64,000 nucleotides of DNA from NCBI RefSeq assembly GCF_002607735.1, contig NZ_NBVR01000003.1:1-64000 (forward strand), in the 5' to 3' direction. This document shows, in pieces, positions 30,401 to 40,567 of this stretch. How positions within the stretch are numbered: position 1 is the first letter of the stretch; each line of letters starts with the position of its first letter. The notes under the pieces were generated by a model, which worked only from the letters and a program-made list of their open reading frames with translations, was not told the origin of the DNA and did not search any database. The DNA comes from Proteus alimentorum. Lineage in GTDB: Bacteria > Pseudomonadota > Gammaproteobacteria > Enterobacterales > Enterobacteriaceae. A program made the translations under genes and the position numbers.

Positions 30401-32575
30401 AGATTCCCAGCCATTCGAACTAGACCAACGCCAGTAATAATCATGACGTTCATAGATAAACTTCACTTTCAGATCATTAGCAGGTAGTTTTTTACCGTCT
30501 TGGTCTGTATAGACAATTTCAAATTCAGCCATTGAGTTTTCATCAACGCTATAACCTGATTTATATTTGTCTGTACGGTAATCGTAAACTTCTTTTTTAG
30601 GGAAAACAGGACGAATACCCGCAAGATGCGTGGCAGGCCAAACTGCTTGTTGATAACGACGAGTAACAGGACGTCCACCCGCTTCAAGTAAGCTTGCTTG
30701 TAGAATGATATTGATAGGTGATTTCAATTCAGCGTAGCGTTCACTATCAACACTTAACTCACCTTCACCATCAGCGTCTAAATTAAGTTCAAACTCATCC
30801 AATAGACGGCTGAAGTTTTCATCTTTTACAGCACCAAACTCATATCCGGGTAATTTACTGACAGCTTCACGAGAGGCTTTTAAGAATACTTGCCCTTGTA
30901 AACGATTATCGGCAGCTGGTGCACCATAAAGATAGCGGCCCTTAATGTCAAAATACGCGTCATTACCACTCAATAAAATGCCTTTCTTACCGGTGATTTC
31001 TAATGCCATACGTTCTGGCATAAAATCTTCGACCTGAAATTCATAAAAACGAGGAGTACCATCGCCTACATCAAAGCGCAGTGTACGTGTACCCGTATTT
31101 TCATCGGCTGGAATAACCAGTTTTAATTGGTAAAGTCCATTCTCCGGTTGCCAAACAAAACGACGAGACACTTGCCCGTCTGTTTTAAGCAGATCGACTT
31201 TAACAGGTTGCTCTTTAATAGGATTACCATCACCGTCACGTAGCAGGGCGTTAACGATTAATGTTTCACCGGGACGATAGAGATCGCGAGGACCAAAAGC
31301 AAAAAATTGTTTGCTATAACCTTGCGGACCACCAATATCAAATTCAGAAAGATCAAGCGCAGGTTTACGCAAGTCAATCATACTGGTTTGTCCATCACGA
31401 ATAGCCATTAATAAACGTGCTTTATCACTTTTATCAAGTGTGGCATGCCCTTGGCTATCTGTCTGCGCTTTAGAAATCAATCCACCTTTTTCATCTAATA
31501 GACGAATTTCTACTTTATCTAATGCAGAACCATTTTTAAGTGATTGGGTAAAGATATCTAACGTATCAAGATAACTGTGCATCGACAGTCCGATATCACT
31601 AAATGTAAATACCGTTGCAGGCACTGTATAAGAGTATTTACCCGCTTGTTGCATAACCGCAATGTAAGCGCCCTCTTTTTTCAGGGCATCTATTGATTTT
31701 AGCGGTAACAATACGTTTTCACGGGTATTTTTTTCTGTATTTAATTCAAAGCGACCGGTATAAACCAAATCAGCTTGAGATAAAAATTCATCGGATTCCC
31801 AATAGTTAATATTGGAACGACTTTCCCATTGTGTTAAGAATTGAGCTAATTGATCATCTTTAACGCGGAAAAAGTTTACGTCAACTTGCCCCACATTTAG
31901 CGCAATAATGGGTAGACCTTCAGCTGCTTCAAGTGGCAGTAACGATCCTTTACTGGTGAAGCCAACAGACGGGAAAATTTCTTCTGTCGTGAATTTCTGG
32001 CTAAAAGGTGCCGTTAATGTACGTTCATTAATGCCTTTTATTTTTTCATCAATCGTTAAATTTAATTCTGTTGATGGTGGTAAATGGCGGAAACGCAATT
32101 CCATTAAGTTGTCAGATAACTCCCACGCACCTTCTAATTTCCCTTTTTTAGTATCAACAAGGTGAATAACATCATCAAACTTTTGGTCAGGATCAAGCGG
32201 TACAGAGAAAGTCACCACCATTGTGCTCGCGCCATCACGCTGTAATTCTGATGCATCTAATACAGTGACTTCTTTTCCGGCAAAACGCATTGCCAACTCA
32301 TCACGGACTTCTTTGCTTTTTAATGCAGTTTCGTTATTTGTTTTTGTTGTAACTGCGGGTTTTTCGCTTGTTTGAGTTGCTGTACCTGATGTGCTCTGAG
32401 TGGTATCTTTTTGCTCTGTCAATTGTGTATTTTGCGTCTTATCCGTCGATGATGTGTTTTCATCCGCTTTATCATCACAGCCGGTAAGAGCCAATGCTGA
32501 TGCCAATACAACAGCAAGAGAGCTCCAACGATAGCCTCTCTTTTCTGTATATTGTCTAAATTGGTTTTGGTTCAT
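27488..32575 (-). CDS. yfhM: Bacterial alpha-2-macroglobulin lipoprotein (YfhM)
   Basis: Large periplasm-facing lipoprotein thought to trap foreign proteases with a reactive thioester. 1695 residues from the ATG at 32575. I choose this start because AAGGA lies seven bases before it, and the longer frame adds an unlikely 25-residue tail. Signal peptide with lipobox ALTG-Cys33 followed by Asp-Asp, the inner-membrane retention signal. Then a low-complexity Thr/Gln/Lys-rich linker and a series of MG-type beta domains. The thioester motif CLEQ is intact (Cys1229, in YGCLEQTVSG), followed by an alpha/alpha toroid region. Partner of pbpC. E. coli sseA, next to it there, is absent. Confidence 0.95.
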   Translation of the reverse strand: MNQNQFRQYTEKRGYRWSSLAVVLASALALTGCDDKADENTSSTDKTQNTQLTEQKDTTQSTSGTATQTSEKPAVTTKTNNETALKSKEVRDELAMRFAGKEVTVLDASELQRDGASTMVVTFSVPLDPDQKFDDVIHLVDTKKGKLEGAWELSDNLMELRFRHLPPSTELNLTIDEKIKGINERTLTAPFSQKFTTEEIFPSVGFTSKGSLLPLEAAEGLPIIALNVGQVDVNFFRVKDDQLAQFLTQWESRSNINYWESDEFLSQADLVYTGRFELNTEKNTRENVLLPLKSIDALKKEGAYIAVMQQAGKYSYTVPATVFTFSDIGLSMHSYLDTLDIFTQSLKNGSALDKVEIRLLDEKGGLISKAQTDSQGHATLDKSDKARLLMAIRDGQTSMIDLRKPALDLSEFDIGGPQGYSKQFFAFGPRDLYRPGETLIVNALLRDGDGNPIKEQPVKVDLLKTDGQVSRRFVWQPENGLYQLKLVIPADENTGTRTLRFDVGDGTPRFYEFQVEDFMPERMALEITGKKGILLSGNDAYFDIKGRYLYGAPAADNRLQGQVFLKASREAVSKLPGYEFGAVKDENFSRLLDEFELNLDADGEGELSVDSERYAELKSPINIILQASLLEAGGRPVTRRYQQAVWPATHLAGIRPVFPKKEVYDYRTDKYKSGYSVDENSMAEFEIVYTDQDGKKLPANDLKVKFIYERHDYYWRWSSSNGWESGYNEKDLQMDEQTIKIAKDGTAKVAFPVEWGSYRIEVVDPKTELVSSLRFWAGYSWMDNTGGTGAVRPDQVKLKLDKDGYLPGEKVKLNIVAPHPGKGYVLLESSNGPLWWQEIDVPEKGLDVEVPINKEWARHDLYLTSVVVRPGDTSKQATVKRAVGILHLPLQDKNRRIDISLDAPEKIRPNQDLKIRIKANPVAGQPLPENINVLVSAVDTGVLNITEYKTPDPYDAFFGRKRYSIDQYDVYGQLIEGQGRLANLRFGGDGGEATALSRGGKKPLTDVQIIAQQTAPVKLNAQGEGEVSLPIPEFNGEVRLMAQAWTADKFGSQEGTVVIAAPLVTQLSLPRFMAGGDNALLSLDLTNLTDDAQSITLNYTASGLVGLGGAESKTVSLTKGERTQIQIPVKAKHGFGQGEFSLSIYGIKVPGEEIKPYHNTWNIGVRPAFPAETIHYASTLQDGDTWRLPSEILSRFNSSTLEGELLLTSRPPLQVARYVRELFAYPYGCLEQTVSGLYPSLYSTEKELKQLGIKTQTDADRKAAIEKGIAHLLTMQKSEGGFSLWDQGGREEYWLTAYATDFLFRASQQGYSVPADSLKRANDRLLRYLQDKNLVNYEYAVNQDAARFSARAYAALVLANQQKAPLGELRRLYLERNQAGSGLALVQLGIALKLMGDSSRAESLIAEGVTTPRKYNYGLGDYGSTIRDKALIIALLSENNLETQSRDASVMTLSDNLTSREWFSTQESNSLYLAGRFFINMAEQPWEVAVNRQVPAISSDRAVNETLTSAQLQEGLELNNRGGAAIYSRMNIVGYPKVAPAPYSNVLNIYRSYYDLKGNRVHPSRLQSGEMLVVKLEVSADRDVPDALIVDLLPAGLEIENQNLASSSASLSDSAADLQEFIDDMGQANIKHLEYRDDRFVAAISVDKYRPTTLLYLARAVTPGSYQVPPPQVESMYVPYWRAIGSTETKIDVVP

Positions 32576-32819
32576 ATCCATTTCCTTTAATTCAACCCCT
32601 GAATAATGCGATGTTTTATGCAGGCAGAGATAATATATGTATTTCTTCATTCTAATAAGATAAAAAATAACTCAATAAGCTATTTTTTACCGCGTAAGAT
32701 GAAATAAATGACAACACAAAGTCGCCTTATTTTTACTTCAAAAACAAAGCCTATCTAAAACAAAGCGTTACATAAAAATGCAAACGATTTGCTAATTTAG
32801 TCAATTTTCTATTATAGGA

Positions 32820-32851
32820 TAAAAAAAAGCGATATCTGATGAGATATCGCC
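32820..32851 (-). terminator. Rho-independent terminator of the short sseB
   Basis: Perfect stem GCGATATCT / AGATATCGC with a 4-base loop; on the minus strand followed by TTTTTTTTA. 18 bases after the sseB stop. Confidence 0.88.
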
Positions 32852-32869
32852 TAAATTTTGAGGGCTGAA

Positions 32870-33295
32870 TTAACTATCCAAATTCACTATCGGGATCCCT
32901 TTTCTTAAGAATCCCCCAAGTTTACGTTGATAAAAAGGTGATACGTGATGGATCATAAAATGACTCACGCCTTTTTCATCTTTATTCACAAAACAAAAAT
33001 CTAGAGATTGCCCTTCATCTAAATATTCAAAAGCCGATTCAGCCGCTTGTGGGAGTATCTGCGCAATCACATCTTCTTCACCCGTTATTTCTAAACCAAT
33101 AAGATAAAATGACTCTTCATTATCTTGCTCCTGAGCATTAACAATGAAGGCACGGCGGATCGGTTTATGTTCACCAAAAAACTCGCTAAGTGCAGTTGTT
33201 AATTTTTCAGGTTGTGGCTCTAAAATGCTTAACTTTAAAGAAGAACCTTCAACAGAAACAATTTCTTGTGTCTCAAATTGTTCAGATACACCCAT
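32870..33295 (-). CDS. sseB: SseB C-terminal-domain protein (lacks the N-terminal half)
   Basis: 141 residues matching only the C-terminal domain (SseB_C) of E. coli SseB, which is about 258 residues: see IRRAFIVNAQEQ, LIGLEITG, KGVSHFMIHHVSPFYQRK and GGFLRKG. SseB is a cytoplasmic protein of unclear function linked to enhanced serine sensitivity in E. coli. Only 27 bases separate its start from the pepB stop, so there is no room for the missing N-terminal domain. I use the ATG at 33295 (GGAG six bases ahead) rather than the TTG at 33307. Downstream of pepB in one likely transcript; sseA is missing. Confidence 0.85.
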   Translation of the reverse strand: MGVSEQFETQEIVSVEGSSLKLSILEPQPEKLTTALSEFFGEHKPIRRAFIVNAQEQDNEESFYLIGLEITGEEDVIAQILPQAAESAFEYLDEGQSLDFCFVNKDEKGVSHFMIHHVSPFYQRKLGGFLRKGIPIVNLDS

Positions 33296-33322
33296 TACAA
33301 ACTCCAAATCAAATAACGTTTA

Positions 33323-34618
33323 TTATTTTGCTTTTGCTAATAACAGATTCGCGATAGAACGTACACCGTAACCTGTCGCACCTGCCGCCCATTGTTCTAC
33401 AGAAGATTTTCTGTACGTTGCTGAACAGTCGATATGTACCCAACCTTTTTTGTAGTCAGTGACAAAGTGCGATAAGAATGCAGCCGCAGTACTTGCACCA
33501 GCAGTATGGGAAGGTGCTGCAATATTATTTAGATCAGCGAAGCTAGAAGGTAATTGACTACGATGGAAATCCGCTAATGGTAGACGCCAGAACAATTCAT
33601 TTTCTTGTTCAGCACTAGTCAGTAGCTCTGCGGCTAATTTATCATCAAAGCTCAATACAGAGTGGTAATCATTACCTACTGCAACTTTAGCTGCACCCGT
33701 TAATGTTGCTGCATCGATAATCAGTTCTGGTGCAATATTGCTTGCATCAATTAAACCATCAGCTAAAACTAAACGGCCTTCAGCATCTGTATTCATGATT
33801 TCAACTGATTTGCCATTACGGTAACGAATAATATCACCTAATTTAAAAGCATTACCGCTGACCATATTATCTGCAATGCAGAGCAGTAGTTTTACGCGTT
33901 TATTTAAACCACGAGTCACCGCTAATGCTAAAGCACCTGCTAAGGTTGCTGCACCACCCATATCAGCTTTCATTGAATTCATGGATGATGAAGGTTTGAT
34001 ACTATAACCACCTGAGTCAAAAGTAATACCTTTACCGACTAAACAAGCAAAGACAGGGGCATTGCTATCTTTCGTTGGGTTGAAATCTAATGCTAAATAG
34101 ACAGGATCACGAGAAGAACCTCGTCCAACTGTATAGATACCGGCATAGTTTTGATCTCGCAGATCAACACCTTTGGTGATCTTATAACTAATATCGTCTT
34201 TATCAAGGCCACAGAAAAGATCAACAGTACGTTGTGCCAGTTGCTCAGGCCCTAATTCTTCAGCAGGTGTATTGATGGTATCTCTAACCCAATCAATGAT
34301 GCGAATACGTGATTCTAGTTCGTGTTTATCTGCATCCTTTAATTGTGGCCATTCGATTGAACGAGCGCCTTTAGGTGCTCTAAAACCTAACCAGAAAGCC
34401 CAACTCCGTTCTAAATCCCAGCCGTCGCCAACAAGTGCAACATTGCGAATACCTTGACCATCAATTTTACGTCCACCACGCTGAATAGCGCCTAAACGGT
34501 TTTCTTCCGTTAAGTGGATTGTCATGCCGGTTTCGCTAGTGCTAATTAGTGCTTTTTCACCCCAACATGCAGCAGCAGGTTCATTTGACAGCATGATAGG
34601 CATAATTTGTTTATTCAT
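33323..34618 (-). CDS. pepB: Aminopeptidase B (PepB, M17 family)
   Basis: Cytoplasmic leucyl-aminopeptidase-type metallopeptidase that removes N-terminal residues from peptides, with preference for acidic residues in E. coli. 431 residues. The M17 signature [12 protein letters not shown] is intact, and metal ligands are visible in [26 protein letters not shown]. Transcribed with the short sseB; the isc operon terminator at 34851 separates it from iscX. Its own promoter must lie in 34619-34850. Confidence 0.95.
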   Translation of the reverse strand: MNKQIMPIMLSNEPAAACWGEKALISTSETGMTIHLTEENRLGAIQRGGRKIDGQGIRNVALVGDGWDLERSWAFWLGFRAPKGARSIEWPQLKDADKHELESRIRIIDWVRDTINTPAEELGPEQLAQRTVDLFCGLDKDDISYKITKGVDLRDQNYAGIYTVGRGSSRDPVYLALDFNPTKDSNAPVFACLVGKGITFDSGGYSIKPSSSMNSMKADMGGAATLAGALALAVTRGLNKRVKLLLCIADNMVSGNAFKLGDIIRYRNGKSVEIMNTDAEGRLVLADGLIDASNIAPELIIDAATLTGAAKVAVGNDYHSVLSFDDKLAAELLTSAEQENELFWRLPLADFHRSQLPSSFADLNNIAAPSHTAGASTAAAFLSHFVTDYKKGWVHIDCSATYRKSSVEQWAAGATGYGVRSIANLLLAKAK

Positions 34619-34850
34619 TTATTGTCTCACTTATTATTACTGGTGGCAGTTAACCTATTCAGACTACCAGATATTTACCGTTTAGCGTGATCAATTTACT
34701 GCAAAAACCAAGAGGTCACCATTATCATCCAGTGATCTTCTATATTTACATAATATTCCTCGAAGAGGATCGCATAATAAAATATCTAGGCTTCCGTTTT
34801 ATGGTTATTTTTAAATCACTGATAAAGTAAAATGTGAAAGGTCATAATGC
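34619..34850. other. Intergenic region upstream of pepB
   Basis: About 230 bases between pepB and the isc terminator. Presumed pepB promoter; a small CCTC-GAA-GAGG stem is visible (about 34752-34763). Nothing else recognised. Confidence 0.4.
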
Positions 34851-34880
34851 AAAAAGACCGGCAATAAGCCAGTCTTTTAA
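34851..34880 (-). terminator. Terminator of the isc operon
   Basis: Stem AAAGACTGGC / GCCGGTCTTT (one mismatch, TTATT loop) followed on the minus strand by TTTTTGC, 18 bases after the iscX stop. Confidence 0.85.
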
Positions 34881-34897
34881 ATTTACGATGTCATCAA

Positions 34898-35092
34898 TTA
34901 TTCAAATTCATCAAGCCAAACAAGTAAAATAGCCTCAAGAATTTTTTCATTGGATTTCTGTGGATCATCATCAAAATCTTCTAAATCACAAATCCACTGA
35001 TGCATATCAGTAAAGCGTACCGTTTTAGGATCAGTGTCAGGGTAAAGATCAAATAACGCTTCCCCTATTTCACGCGTATCACTCCATTTCAT
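34898..35092 (-). CDS. iscX: Fe-S assembly adaptor IscX (YfhJ)
   Basis: 64-residue acidic protein, standard length, of the IscX family ([32 protein letters not shown] core). It binds IscS and iron and slows or tunes cluster assembly on IscU. Last gene of the isc operon, 15 bases after fdx. Confidence 0.95.
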   Translation of the reverse strand: MKWSDTREIGEALFDLYPDTDPKTVRFTDMHQWICDLEDFDDDPQKSNEKILEAILLVWLDEFE

Positions 35093-35107
35093 ACTAGGCT
35101 CCTAAAA

Positions 35108-35443
35108 TTAATGCTCTCTTGCGTGATTAATCGAATATTTAGGGATCTCAACAACTAAATCTTCGTCAGTCACTTTGGCTTGGCAACTTAAGCGGCTTTC
35201 TGGCTCTAAACCCCATGCTTTATCTAACATGTCGTCTTCAAGCTCAGAGCTCTCTTCTAGTGAATCAAAACCTTCACGCACGACACAGTGGCAAGTTGTA
35301 CATGCACACGACATTTCACACGCATGTTCAATCTCAATGCCGTTGCGTAATGCAACATCTAGAATAGACTCACCTTCTGTTGCGTCAACAACCGCACCTT
35401 CAGGGCACAGTGTGCTATGGGGTAAAAATACAATTTTAGGCAT
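35108..35443 (-). CDS. fdx: [2Fe-2S] ferredoxin of the Isc system
   Basis: Adrenodoxin-type ferredoxin that supplies electrons for cluster assembly. 111 residues. Cluster ligands Cys42, Cys48, Cys51 (in [14 protein letters not shown]) and Cys87 (RLSCQAK). Two bases after hscA, so translationally linked. Confidence 0.97.
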   Translation of the reverse strand: MPKIVFLPHSTLCPEGAVVDATEGESILDVALRNGIEIEHACEMSCACTTCHCVVREGFDSLEESSELEDDMLDKAWGLEPESRLSCQAKVTDEDLVVEIPKYSINHAREH

Positions 35444-35445
35444 AG

Positions 35446-37296
35446 TTATATCTCATCCACAGAATGACCTGCCAACGCTTGTCGAATAGATGAATCCATT
35501 CGACGCGCTGCAAAATCCTGAGTTTGCTTATCCAGTAGTTTAATCGCGTTTTCAATGGCAACAGGATCTGTTCCCTCAACGCTCTCTATTAAGGTATCTA
35601 CAACTTTGTCGATAGCGGTTTTCTCATCTTCATTTAATAGATGAGCATCTTCTTCTAATGCTGCGGTTAAACTTTCTAACACGCGAGCAGCTTCGACTTT
35701 TTGCTCGGCTAGACGACGAGCTTGTAAATCTTCTTGGGCATTTTCCATCGAAGATTGGATCATCTTAGCGATTTCAGTATCACTAAGACCATAAGAAGGC
35801 TTGACCTGTACGGAGGCTTCAACACCCGTTGATTTTTCCATCGCACTAACACTGAGTAAGCCATCAGCATCCACTTGGAATGTGACACGAATATGTGCGC
35901 CCCCCGCAGCCATTGGTGGAATTCCACGCAGTGTAAAACGAGCAAGAGAACGACAATCGCTCACCATTTCACGTTCACCTTGAACAACGTGAACACTCAT
36001 TGCCGTTTGACCATCTTTGAATGTGGTAAATTCTTGTGCTCTGGCAACAGGAATAGTGGTATTGCGTGGGATCACTTTTTCAACTAATCCCCCCATGGTT
36101 TCAAGACCAAGAGAAAGTGGAATAACATCCAGCAATAGCATTTCGCTATCCGGTTTATTCCCCACCAAAATATCAGCTTGGATTGAAGCACCAATGGCAA
36201 CCACTTTATCTGGATCGATAGAGGTTAAAGGTTCACGTTTAAAATAATCACCCACCATTTGACGAACTAATGGCACACGAGTTGAACCACCAACCATAAC
36301 CACTTCTAGAACTTCATCTATTTCAACATCTGCATCTTTTAATGCGCGGCGAACAGATAATAGTGTACGTTTCACTAATGATTGAATTAATGATTCAAAC
36401 TCAGCACGCGTGATCTCACCTTTCCATCCATTAATGTTGATATTCGCAACATCATTATCACTCAATGCAATTTTGGTTTCTGATGCAACATCCAGTAATT
36501 GACGTTGTAATACAGCATCTTTTTGATGTCCAAAACCAGCTCGTTCTCTTATCCAATCTGCCAGCATCATATCAAAATCATCGCCACCTAACGCGGTATC
36601 ACCACCAGTGGCCAAGACTTCAAAAACGCCTTTAGTTAAACGAAGAACAGAGATATCAAAAGTACCACCACCTAAGTCATAAACAACGATAGTGCCTTCT
36701 TTTCCTGAATCTAGACCATAAGCAATAGCGGCTGCAGTGGGTTCGTTTAATAAACGTAAAACATGCAAACCAGCACGGCGAGCCGCTTCTTTTGTGCCTT
36801 GACGTTGAGCATCATCAAAATAAGCAGGTACGGTAACAACAACACCATCAAGTTCTCCACCTAATGATTGCGTTGCACGTTCAGCCAATGTTTTTAAAAT
36901 GTCAGAAGAGACTTGAATAGGATCAACAATACCTGCGGCTGTTTTGATCAGCGGTAAACCATTATCATTTTCATGAAAATGATAAGGAAGGTTTGGATAA
37001 CGGCTTGTCACATCACTCAGTGAGCGACCCACCATTCTTTTAATTGAGCTTATCGTGTTAGCAGGATCTTTTTCTGCTTCTTTTTTAGCATTCCAACCAA
37101 CGTTGATATTATCAACTTGATACTGCACGACAGATGGCAATAAATAGCGACCTTCACTGTCAGAAAGCGCTTCGGCTTGCCCACTACGCACAGTGGCAAC
37201 TAATGAGTGTGTCGTACCTAAATCAATACCCGCTGCAAGCCGGCGTTGGTGCGGTGCGGGCGTTTGACCGGGTTCACTAATTTGTAATAATGACAT
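35446..37296 (-). CDS. hscA: Fe-S cluster assembly Hsp70 chaperone HscA
   Basis: ATP-dependent Hsp70-type chaperone that, with HscB, helps transfer clusters from IscU by binding its LPPVK motif. 616 residues. N-terminal ATPase domain ([15 protein letters not shown] at about 24-38; [29 protein letters not shown]) and a C-terminal substrate-binding domain with helical lid. Between hscB and fdx in the standard order. Confidence 0.97.
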   Translation of the reverse strand: MSLLQISEPGQTPAPHQRRLAAGIDLGTTHSLVATVRSGQAEALSDSEGRYLLPSVVQYQVDNINVGWNAKKEAEKDPANTISSIKRMVGRSLSDVTSRYPNLPYHFHENDNGLPLIKTAAGIVDPIQVSSDILKTLAERATQSLGGELDGVVVTVPAYFDDAQRQGTKEAARRAGLHVLRLLNEPTAAAIAYGLDSGKEGTIVVYDLGGGTFDISVLRLTKGVFEVLATGGDTALGGDDFDMMLADWIRERAGFGHQKDAVLQRQLLDVASETKIALSDNDVANININGWKGEITRAEFESLIQSLVKRTLLSVRRALKDADVEIDEVLEVVMVGGSTRVPLVRQMVGDYFKREPLTSIDPDKVVAIGASIQADILVGNKPDSEMLLLDVIPLSLGLETMGGLVEKVIPRNTTIPVARAQEFTTFKDGQTAMSVHVVQGEREMVSDCRSLARFTLRGIPPMAAGGAHIRVTFQVDADGLLSVSAMEKSTGVEASVQVKPSYGLSDTEIAKMIQSSMENAQEDLQARRLAEQKVEAARVLESLTAALEEDAHLLNEDEKTAIDKVVDTLIESVEGTDPVAIENAIKLLDKQTQDFAARRMDSSIRQALAGHSVDEI

Positions 37297-37307
37297 AACT
37301 ATTTCCC

Positions 37308-37829
37308 TTAAAAACCATCAAACAAGCGTTCTTCAAGTTGCTCTACTTGCTCTTTTAATTTTGCGAGAAAACGTAATTTTCTCACATTATCTGCAGCAAT
37401 ATCCCAAGTTTGATTATCTAGCGTTTTGACCATTTCATCATGGCGTACTGCATACATTTTTTCTAAACGCGCAGAAAAATCGGCTAACAAACTTTCGGCT
37501 TCAGCACTGTGTTCGATGTTATCCAGCTCTTCACGTAATGTGAGTTGCTCCATTAAAAACGCCGTATCGTGCATCGTTTGTTGCTCATTAGCAATATCGA
37601 TACCGTGCAATGAGAGCATGTATTCAGCTCTTGAGAGTGGATTTTTTAAGGTCTGATAAGCCTGATTGATGGTTGAAGCAAGCGAGATTGCTTGAGCCTG
37701 TTCTTTTTCAGACTGACCTGCAAAACGATCTGGGTGATATTGACGCTGCATATCTTGATAACGTGTCGCAAGTTGCTGTTTATCAATATCAAAACGATTA
37801 GGCATGCCTAATAGTGTGAAATAGTCCAT
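37308..37829 (-). CDS. hscB: J-domain co-chaperone HscB
   Basis: Co-chaperone that brings IscU to HscA and stimulates its ATPase. 173 residues: J domain with the HPD motif at 32-34 (YHPDRF) and a C-terminal three-helix IscU-binding domain. Eleven bases before hscA. Confidence 0.96.
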   Translation of the reverse strand: MDYFTLLGMPNRFDIDKQQLATRYQDMQRQYHPDRFAGQSEKEQAQAISLASTINQAYQTLKNPLSRAEYMLSLHGIDIANEQQTMHDTAFLMEQLTLREELDNIEHSAEAESLLADFSARLEKMYAVRHDEMVKTLDNQTWDIAADNVRKLRFLAKLKEQVEQLEERLFDGF

Positions 37830-37877
37830 ACATCTACTCTTGGATTAATTAACGTTAATACTGTGTTTTAACATAAA

Positions 37878-38201
37878 TTACACAGTGAAGCTTTCACCAC
37901 AACCACATTCATTCGATACATTTGGGTTGTTAAATTTGAAGCCTTCGTTTAATCCTTCCTTGACGAAATCAAGCTCTGTTCCATCTAAATAGACCATGCT
38001 TTTACCATCAACGATAACTTTCACACCTTTGTCTTCAAAAACAGTATCTTCGTCATTGATGACATCAGCAAACTCAAGAACATAAGCCATTCCAGAACAA
38101 CCGGATGTTCTTACGCCTAAACGCAAACCTTCACCTTTTCCACGGTTAGATAGGAAAGAGCGAACACGATTAGCCGCGGATTCTGTAAGGGAAATTGACA
38201 T
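37878..38201 (-). CDS. iscA: Iron-sulfur assembly protein IscA
   Basis: A-type carrier thought to deliver [4Fe-4S] clusters or iron. 107 residues, the E. coli length, when started at the ATG at 38201 (GAGGTG ahead of it); an in-frame ATG at 38213 is not needed. Conserved cysteines: Cys35 in [11 protein letters not shown] and the C-terminal pair in NECGCGESF. 48 bases before hscB. Confidence 0.96.
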   Translation of the reverse strand: MSISLTESAANRVRSFLSNRGKGEGLRLGVRTSGCSGMAYVLEFADVINDEDTVFEDKGVKVIVDGKSMVYLDGTELDFVKEGLNEGFKFNNPNVSNECGCGESFTV

Positions 38202-38228
38202 GGCACACCTCACTCATAAAGAACGAAA

Positions 38229-38259
38229 GCGGATACTGAAAAAAAGATTCAGCATCCGC
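38229..38259 (-). other. Stem-loop between iscU and iscA
   Basis: Twelve-bp stem GCGGATGCTGAA / TTCAGTATCCGC (one mismatch) with 7-base loop, not followed by a clear T run on the minus strand (TTTCG). Probably an mRNA stability or processing element, or a partial terminator, that sets the ratio of iscSU to downstream genes; inference. Confidence 0.6.
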
Positions 38260-38290
38260 CAATATTTTATTTTTTTATTATAAAAGACAA

Positions 38291-38677
38291 TTACTTGCCT
38301 TGGCGTTTGCTTTTATAGTCTGCAATCGCTGCTTTTATGGCATCTTCTGCAAGAATTGAACAGTGAATTTTCACTGGTGGTAATTCTAATTCTTCTGCAA
38401 TAGCGGTGTTCTTAATAGATTCGGCCTCATCTAATGTTTTGCCTTTCATCCATTCTGTTACCAATGAACTTGATGCAATTGCTGAACCACAACCATAAGT
38501 TTTAAAACGCGCATCTTCAATTACGCCATTATCATCAACTTTGATTTGCAGTTTCATAACATCACCACAAGCAGGTGCGCCAACCATACCACTCCCTACA
38601 GTAGGGTCATTATTATCAAATGATCCCACATTACGAGGGTTTTCATAATGATCAATTACTTTATCGCTATAAGCCAT
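38291..38677 (-). CDS. iscU: Fe-S cluster scaffold IscU
   Basis: Scaffold on which [2Fe-2S] clusters are built from IscS-derived sulfur. 128 residues, standard. Ligands Cys37 (GAPACGDV) with Asp39, Cys63 (YGCGSAIASSS), and Cys106 next to His105 in KIHCSILAEDA. The HscA-binding LPPVK motif is present (about 99-103). Confidence 0.97.
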   Translation of the reverse strand: MAYSDKVIDHYENPRNVGSFDNNDPTVGSGMVGAPACGDVMKLQIKVDDNGVIEDARFKTYGCGSAIASSSLVTEWMKGKTLDEAESIKNTAIAEELELPPVKIHCSILAEDAIKAAIADYKSKRQGK

Positions 38678-38701
38678 GATTTAACTCCTGAAAACGTCTG
38701 A

Positions 38702-39916
38702 TTAATGGTGAGACCATTCGATACTGTTGATATCAACACCTTGTTTATGCATATCCCAAAGTGGAGAAAGATCACGTAAGCGACCAATTGCACTATGGAT
38801 TTGTTCAATTGCATAATCTATTTCTTCTTCTGTGGTGAAACGACCCAGAGAGAAGCGAATAGAACTGTGTGCAAGTTCATCAGTTAAACCTAAAGCACGC
38901 AGTACATAAGAAGGTTCTAAACTTGCTGAAGTACAGGCAGAGCCTGAAGATACAGCAAGATCTTTCAGTGCCATCATTAATGATTCGCCTTCAACATAGT
39001 TGAAGCTCACATTAAGAATGTTTGGCGCAGTGTGTTCTAAAGAACCGTTGATATAAACTTCTTCGATATCTTTAATGCCATTCCATAAACGTAAACGTAA
39101 TTCGTTTAAGCGTTTAGTTTCATCAGCCATTTCTTCTTTCAAAATACGGTAAGCTTCGCCCATACCTACAATTTGGTGAACGGCTAATGTACCTGAACGC
39201 ATACCACGCTCATGTCCGCCACCATGCATTTGTGCTTCTAAACGAATGCGTGGCTTACGACGAACATAAAGTGCACCGATACCCATAGGACCGTAAACTT
39301 TATGCGCAGAAAGAGAAAGTAAATCAACTTTTAACTTAGAAAGATCAATCGGTAATTTACCCACGCTTTGTGTAGCGTCTACATGGTAAATAATCCCTTT
39401 GCTACGGCATAATTCACCGATCGCAGCAATATCTTGAACAACACCAATTTCGTTATTTACATGCATGATAGAAACTAAAATCGTGTCTTCACGCATCGCT
39501 TCTTCAAGCTCTTTCAGGTCAATCAGACCATCACTTTTTGGTGCTAAATAAGTGACTTCAAAACCTTCACGCTCAAGTTGACGACAAGTGTCTAAAATGG
39601 CTTTATGTTCGGTTTTTGAAGTGATGATGTGCTTACCTTTTTTTTGGTAAAAGTTAGCAACACCTTTTAGTGCGAGGTTATCAGCTTCAGTTGCGCCTGA
39701 TGTGAATACAATTTCACGAGGATCTGCACCGATTAAATCAGCAATCTGATTACGTGCAATATCGATAGCTTCTTCGGCTTGCCAACCAAAACGGTGTGAA
39801 CGAGAGGCTGGGTTACCAAAAATGCCATCAATAGTCAGGCATTGCATCATTTTTTCAGCAACTCGTGGATCAACAGGAGTGGTTGCTGAATAATCTAGAT
39901 AAATGGGTAATTTCAT
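38702..39916 (-). CDS. iscS: Cysteine desulfurase IscS
   Basis: PLP enzyme that removes sulfur from cysteine for clusters, thiolated tRNA and other sulfur cofactors. 404 residues. PLP lysine in [20 protein letters not shown]; catalytic cysteine in [21 protein letters not shown]. 24 bases before iscU. In E. coli the small RNA RyhB pairs with the iscRS junction; I did not try to predict pairing here. Confidence 0.97.
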   Translation of the reverse strand: MKLPIYLDYSATTPVDPRVAEKMMQCLTIDGIFGNPASRSHRFGWQAEEAIDIARNQIADLIGADPREIVFTSGATEADNLALKGVANFYQKKGKHIITSKTEHKAILDTCRQLEREGFEVTYLAPKSDGLIDLKELEEAMREDTILVSIMHVNNEIGVVQDIAAIGELCRSKGIIYHVDATQSVGKLPIDLSKLKVDLLSLSAHKVYGPMGIGALYVRRKPRIRLEAQMHGGGHERGMRSGTLAVHQIVGMGEAYRILKEEMADETKRLNELRLRLWNGIKDIEEVYINGSLEHTAPNILNVSFNYVEGESLMMALKDLAVSSGSACTSASLEPSYVLRALGLTDELAHSSIRFSLGRFTTEEEIDYAIEQIHSAIGRLRDLSPLWDMHKQGVDINSIEWSHH

Positions 39917-39984
39917 TGCTCACTAACTCCAAAGACGACGGATCTTCTTTAATAATTTTGTTTTTGCTTACCTAGAGATCGCCG

Positions 39985-40479
39985 TTAAACTCGCATATTA
40001 ACAATGGTTTCTTGTAAACGACCATTGATAGCATGGCGTTTTTCATTGTCTTGACGATCGGCGACATCCATAACCTCTTCGTTATTGACTAACTCTTCAA
40101 GGCTGATACTGCTTAGGAAACTGGTTATACGATCACTTAAATCACGCCACAAAGTATGAGTCAGGCAACGATCGCCTCCTTGACAACCTTCTTTGTTACC
40201 CTGACAACGGGTAGCATCAACGGATTCATCAACCGCAGAAATAACTTGAGCAACAAAAATTTGCCCCGCATCACGACCTAATAAATAGCCGCCACCAGGA
40301 CCACGAACACTTGCGACTAATTCATTTTTGCGCAAACGTGAGAAAAGTTGCTCAAGATAAGAAAGGGAAATCCCTTGACGCTCTGAAATATCAGCGAGGG
40401 GGACAGGGCCTTGCTGTGAATGCAATGCAACATCAAGCATTGCAGTAACTGCGTAACGCCCTTTTGATGTCAGTCTCAT
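39985..40479 (-). CDS. iscR: Fe-S-sensing transcription factor IscR
   Basis: Rrf2-family regulator. With a [2Fe-2S] cluster it represses the isc operon; without it, it regulates other sites. 164 residues, started at the ATG at 40479 where homology to E. coli begins ([17 protein letters not shown]). Cluster ligands Cys92, Cys99, Cys105 and His108 ([18 protein letters not shown]); one residue longer than the E. coli spacing in this loop (92, 98, 104, 107). First gene of iscRSUA-hscBA-fdx-iscX; its own operators lie just upstream. Confidence 0.96.
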   Translation of the reverse strand: MRLTSKGRYAVTAMLDVALHSQQGPVPLADISERQGISLSYLEQLFSRLRKNELVASVRGPGGGYLLGRDAGQIFVAQVISAVDESVDATRCQGNKEGCQGGDRCLTHTLWRDLSDRITSFLSSISLEELVNNEEVMDVADRQDNEKRHAINGRLQETIVNMRV

Positions 40480-40517
40480 AACAAATACTCCGTGGTGAAC
40501 AATAATCAAATTGTGTC

Positions 40518-40542
40518 ATTCCCGAGTAATTTAGTCAACTAT
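40518..40542 (-). promoter_or_regulatory. Type-1 IscR site A (overlaps the iscR promoter)
   Basis: On the minus strand the 25-base site begins ATAGTTGACTAAATTACTCG and fits the type-1 IscR consensus ATASYYGACTRWWWYAGTCRRSTAT in most positions. The TTGACT inside it can serve as the -35 of the iscR promoter, with CACAAT 17 bases downstream as a poor -10 (about 40509-40514), so holo-IscR would block RNA polymerase. Confidence 0.75.
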
Positions 40543-40567
40543 TTATCCGAGTGTTTTAGTCAAGTAT
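40543..40567 (-). promoter_or_regulatory. Type-1 IscR site B, adjacent to site A
   Basis: On the minus strand begins ATACTTGACTAAAACACTCG, again matching the type-1 consensus; directly abuts site A. The paired arrangement resembles E. coli iscR. A perfect GTCAAGTAT-T-ATACTTGAC palindrome (40559-40577) overlaps its upstream end. Confidence 0.72.
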
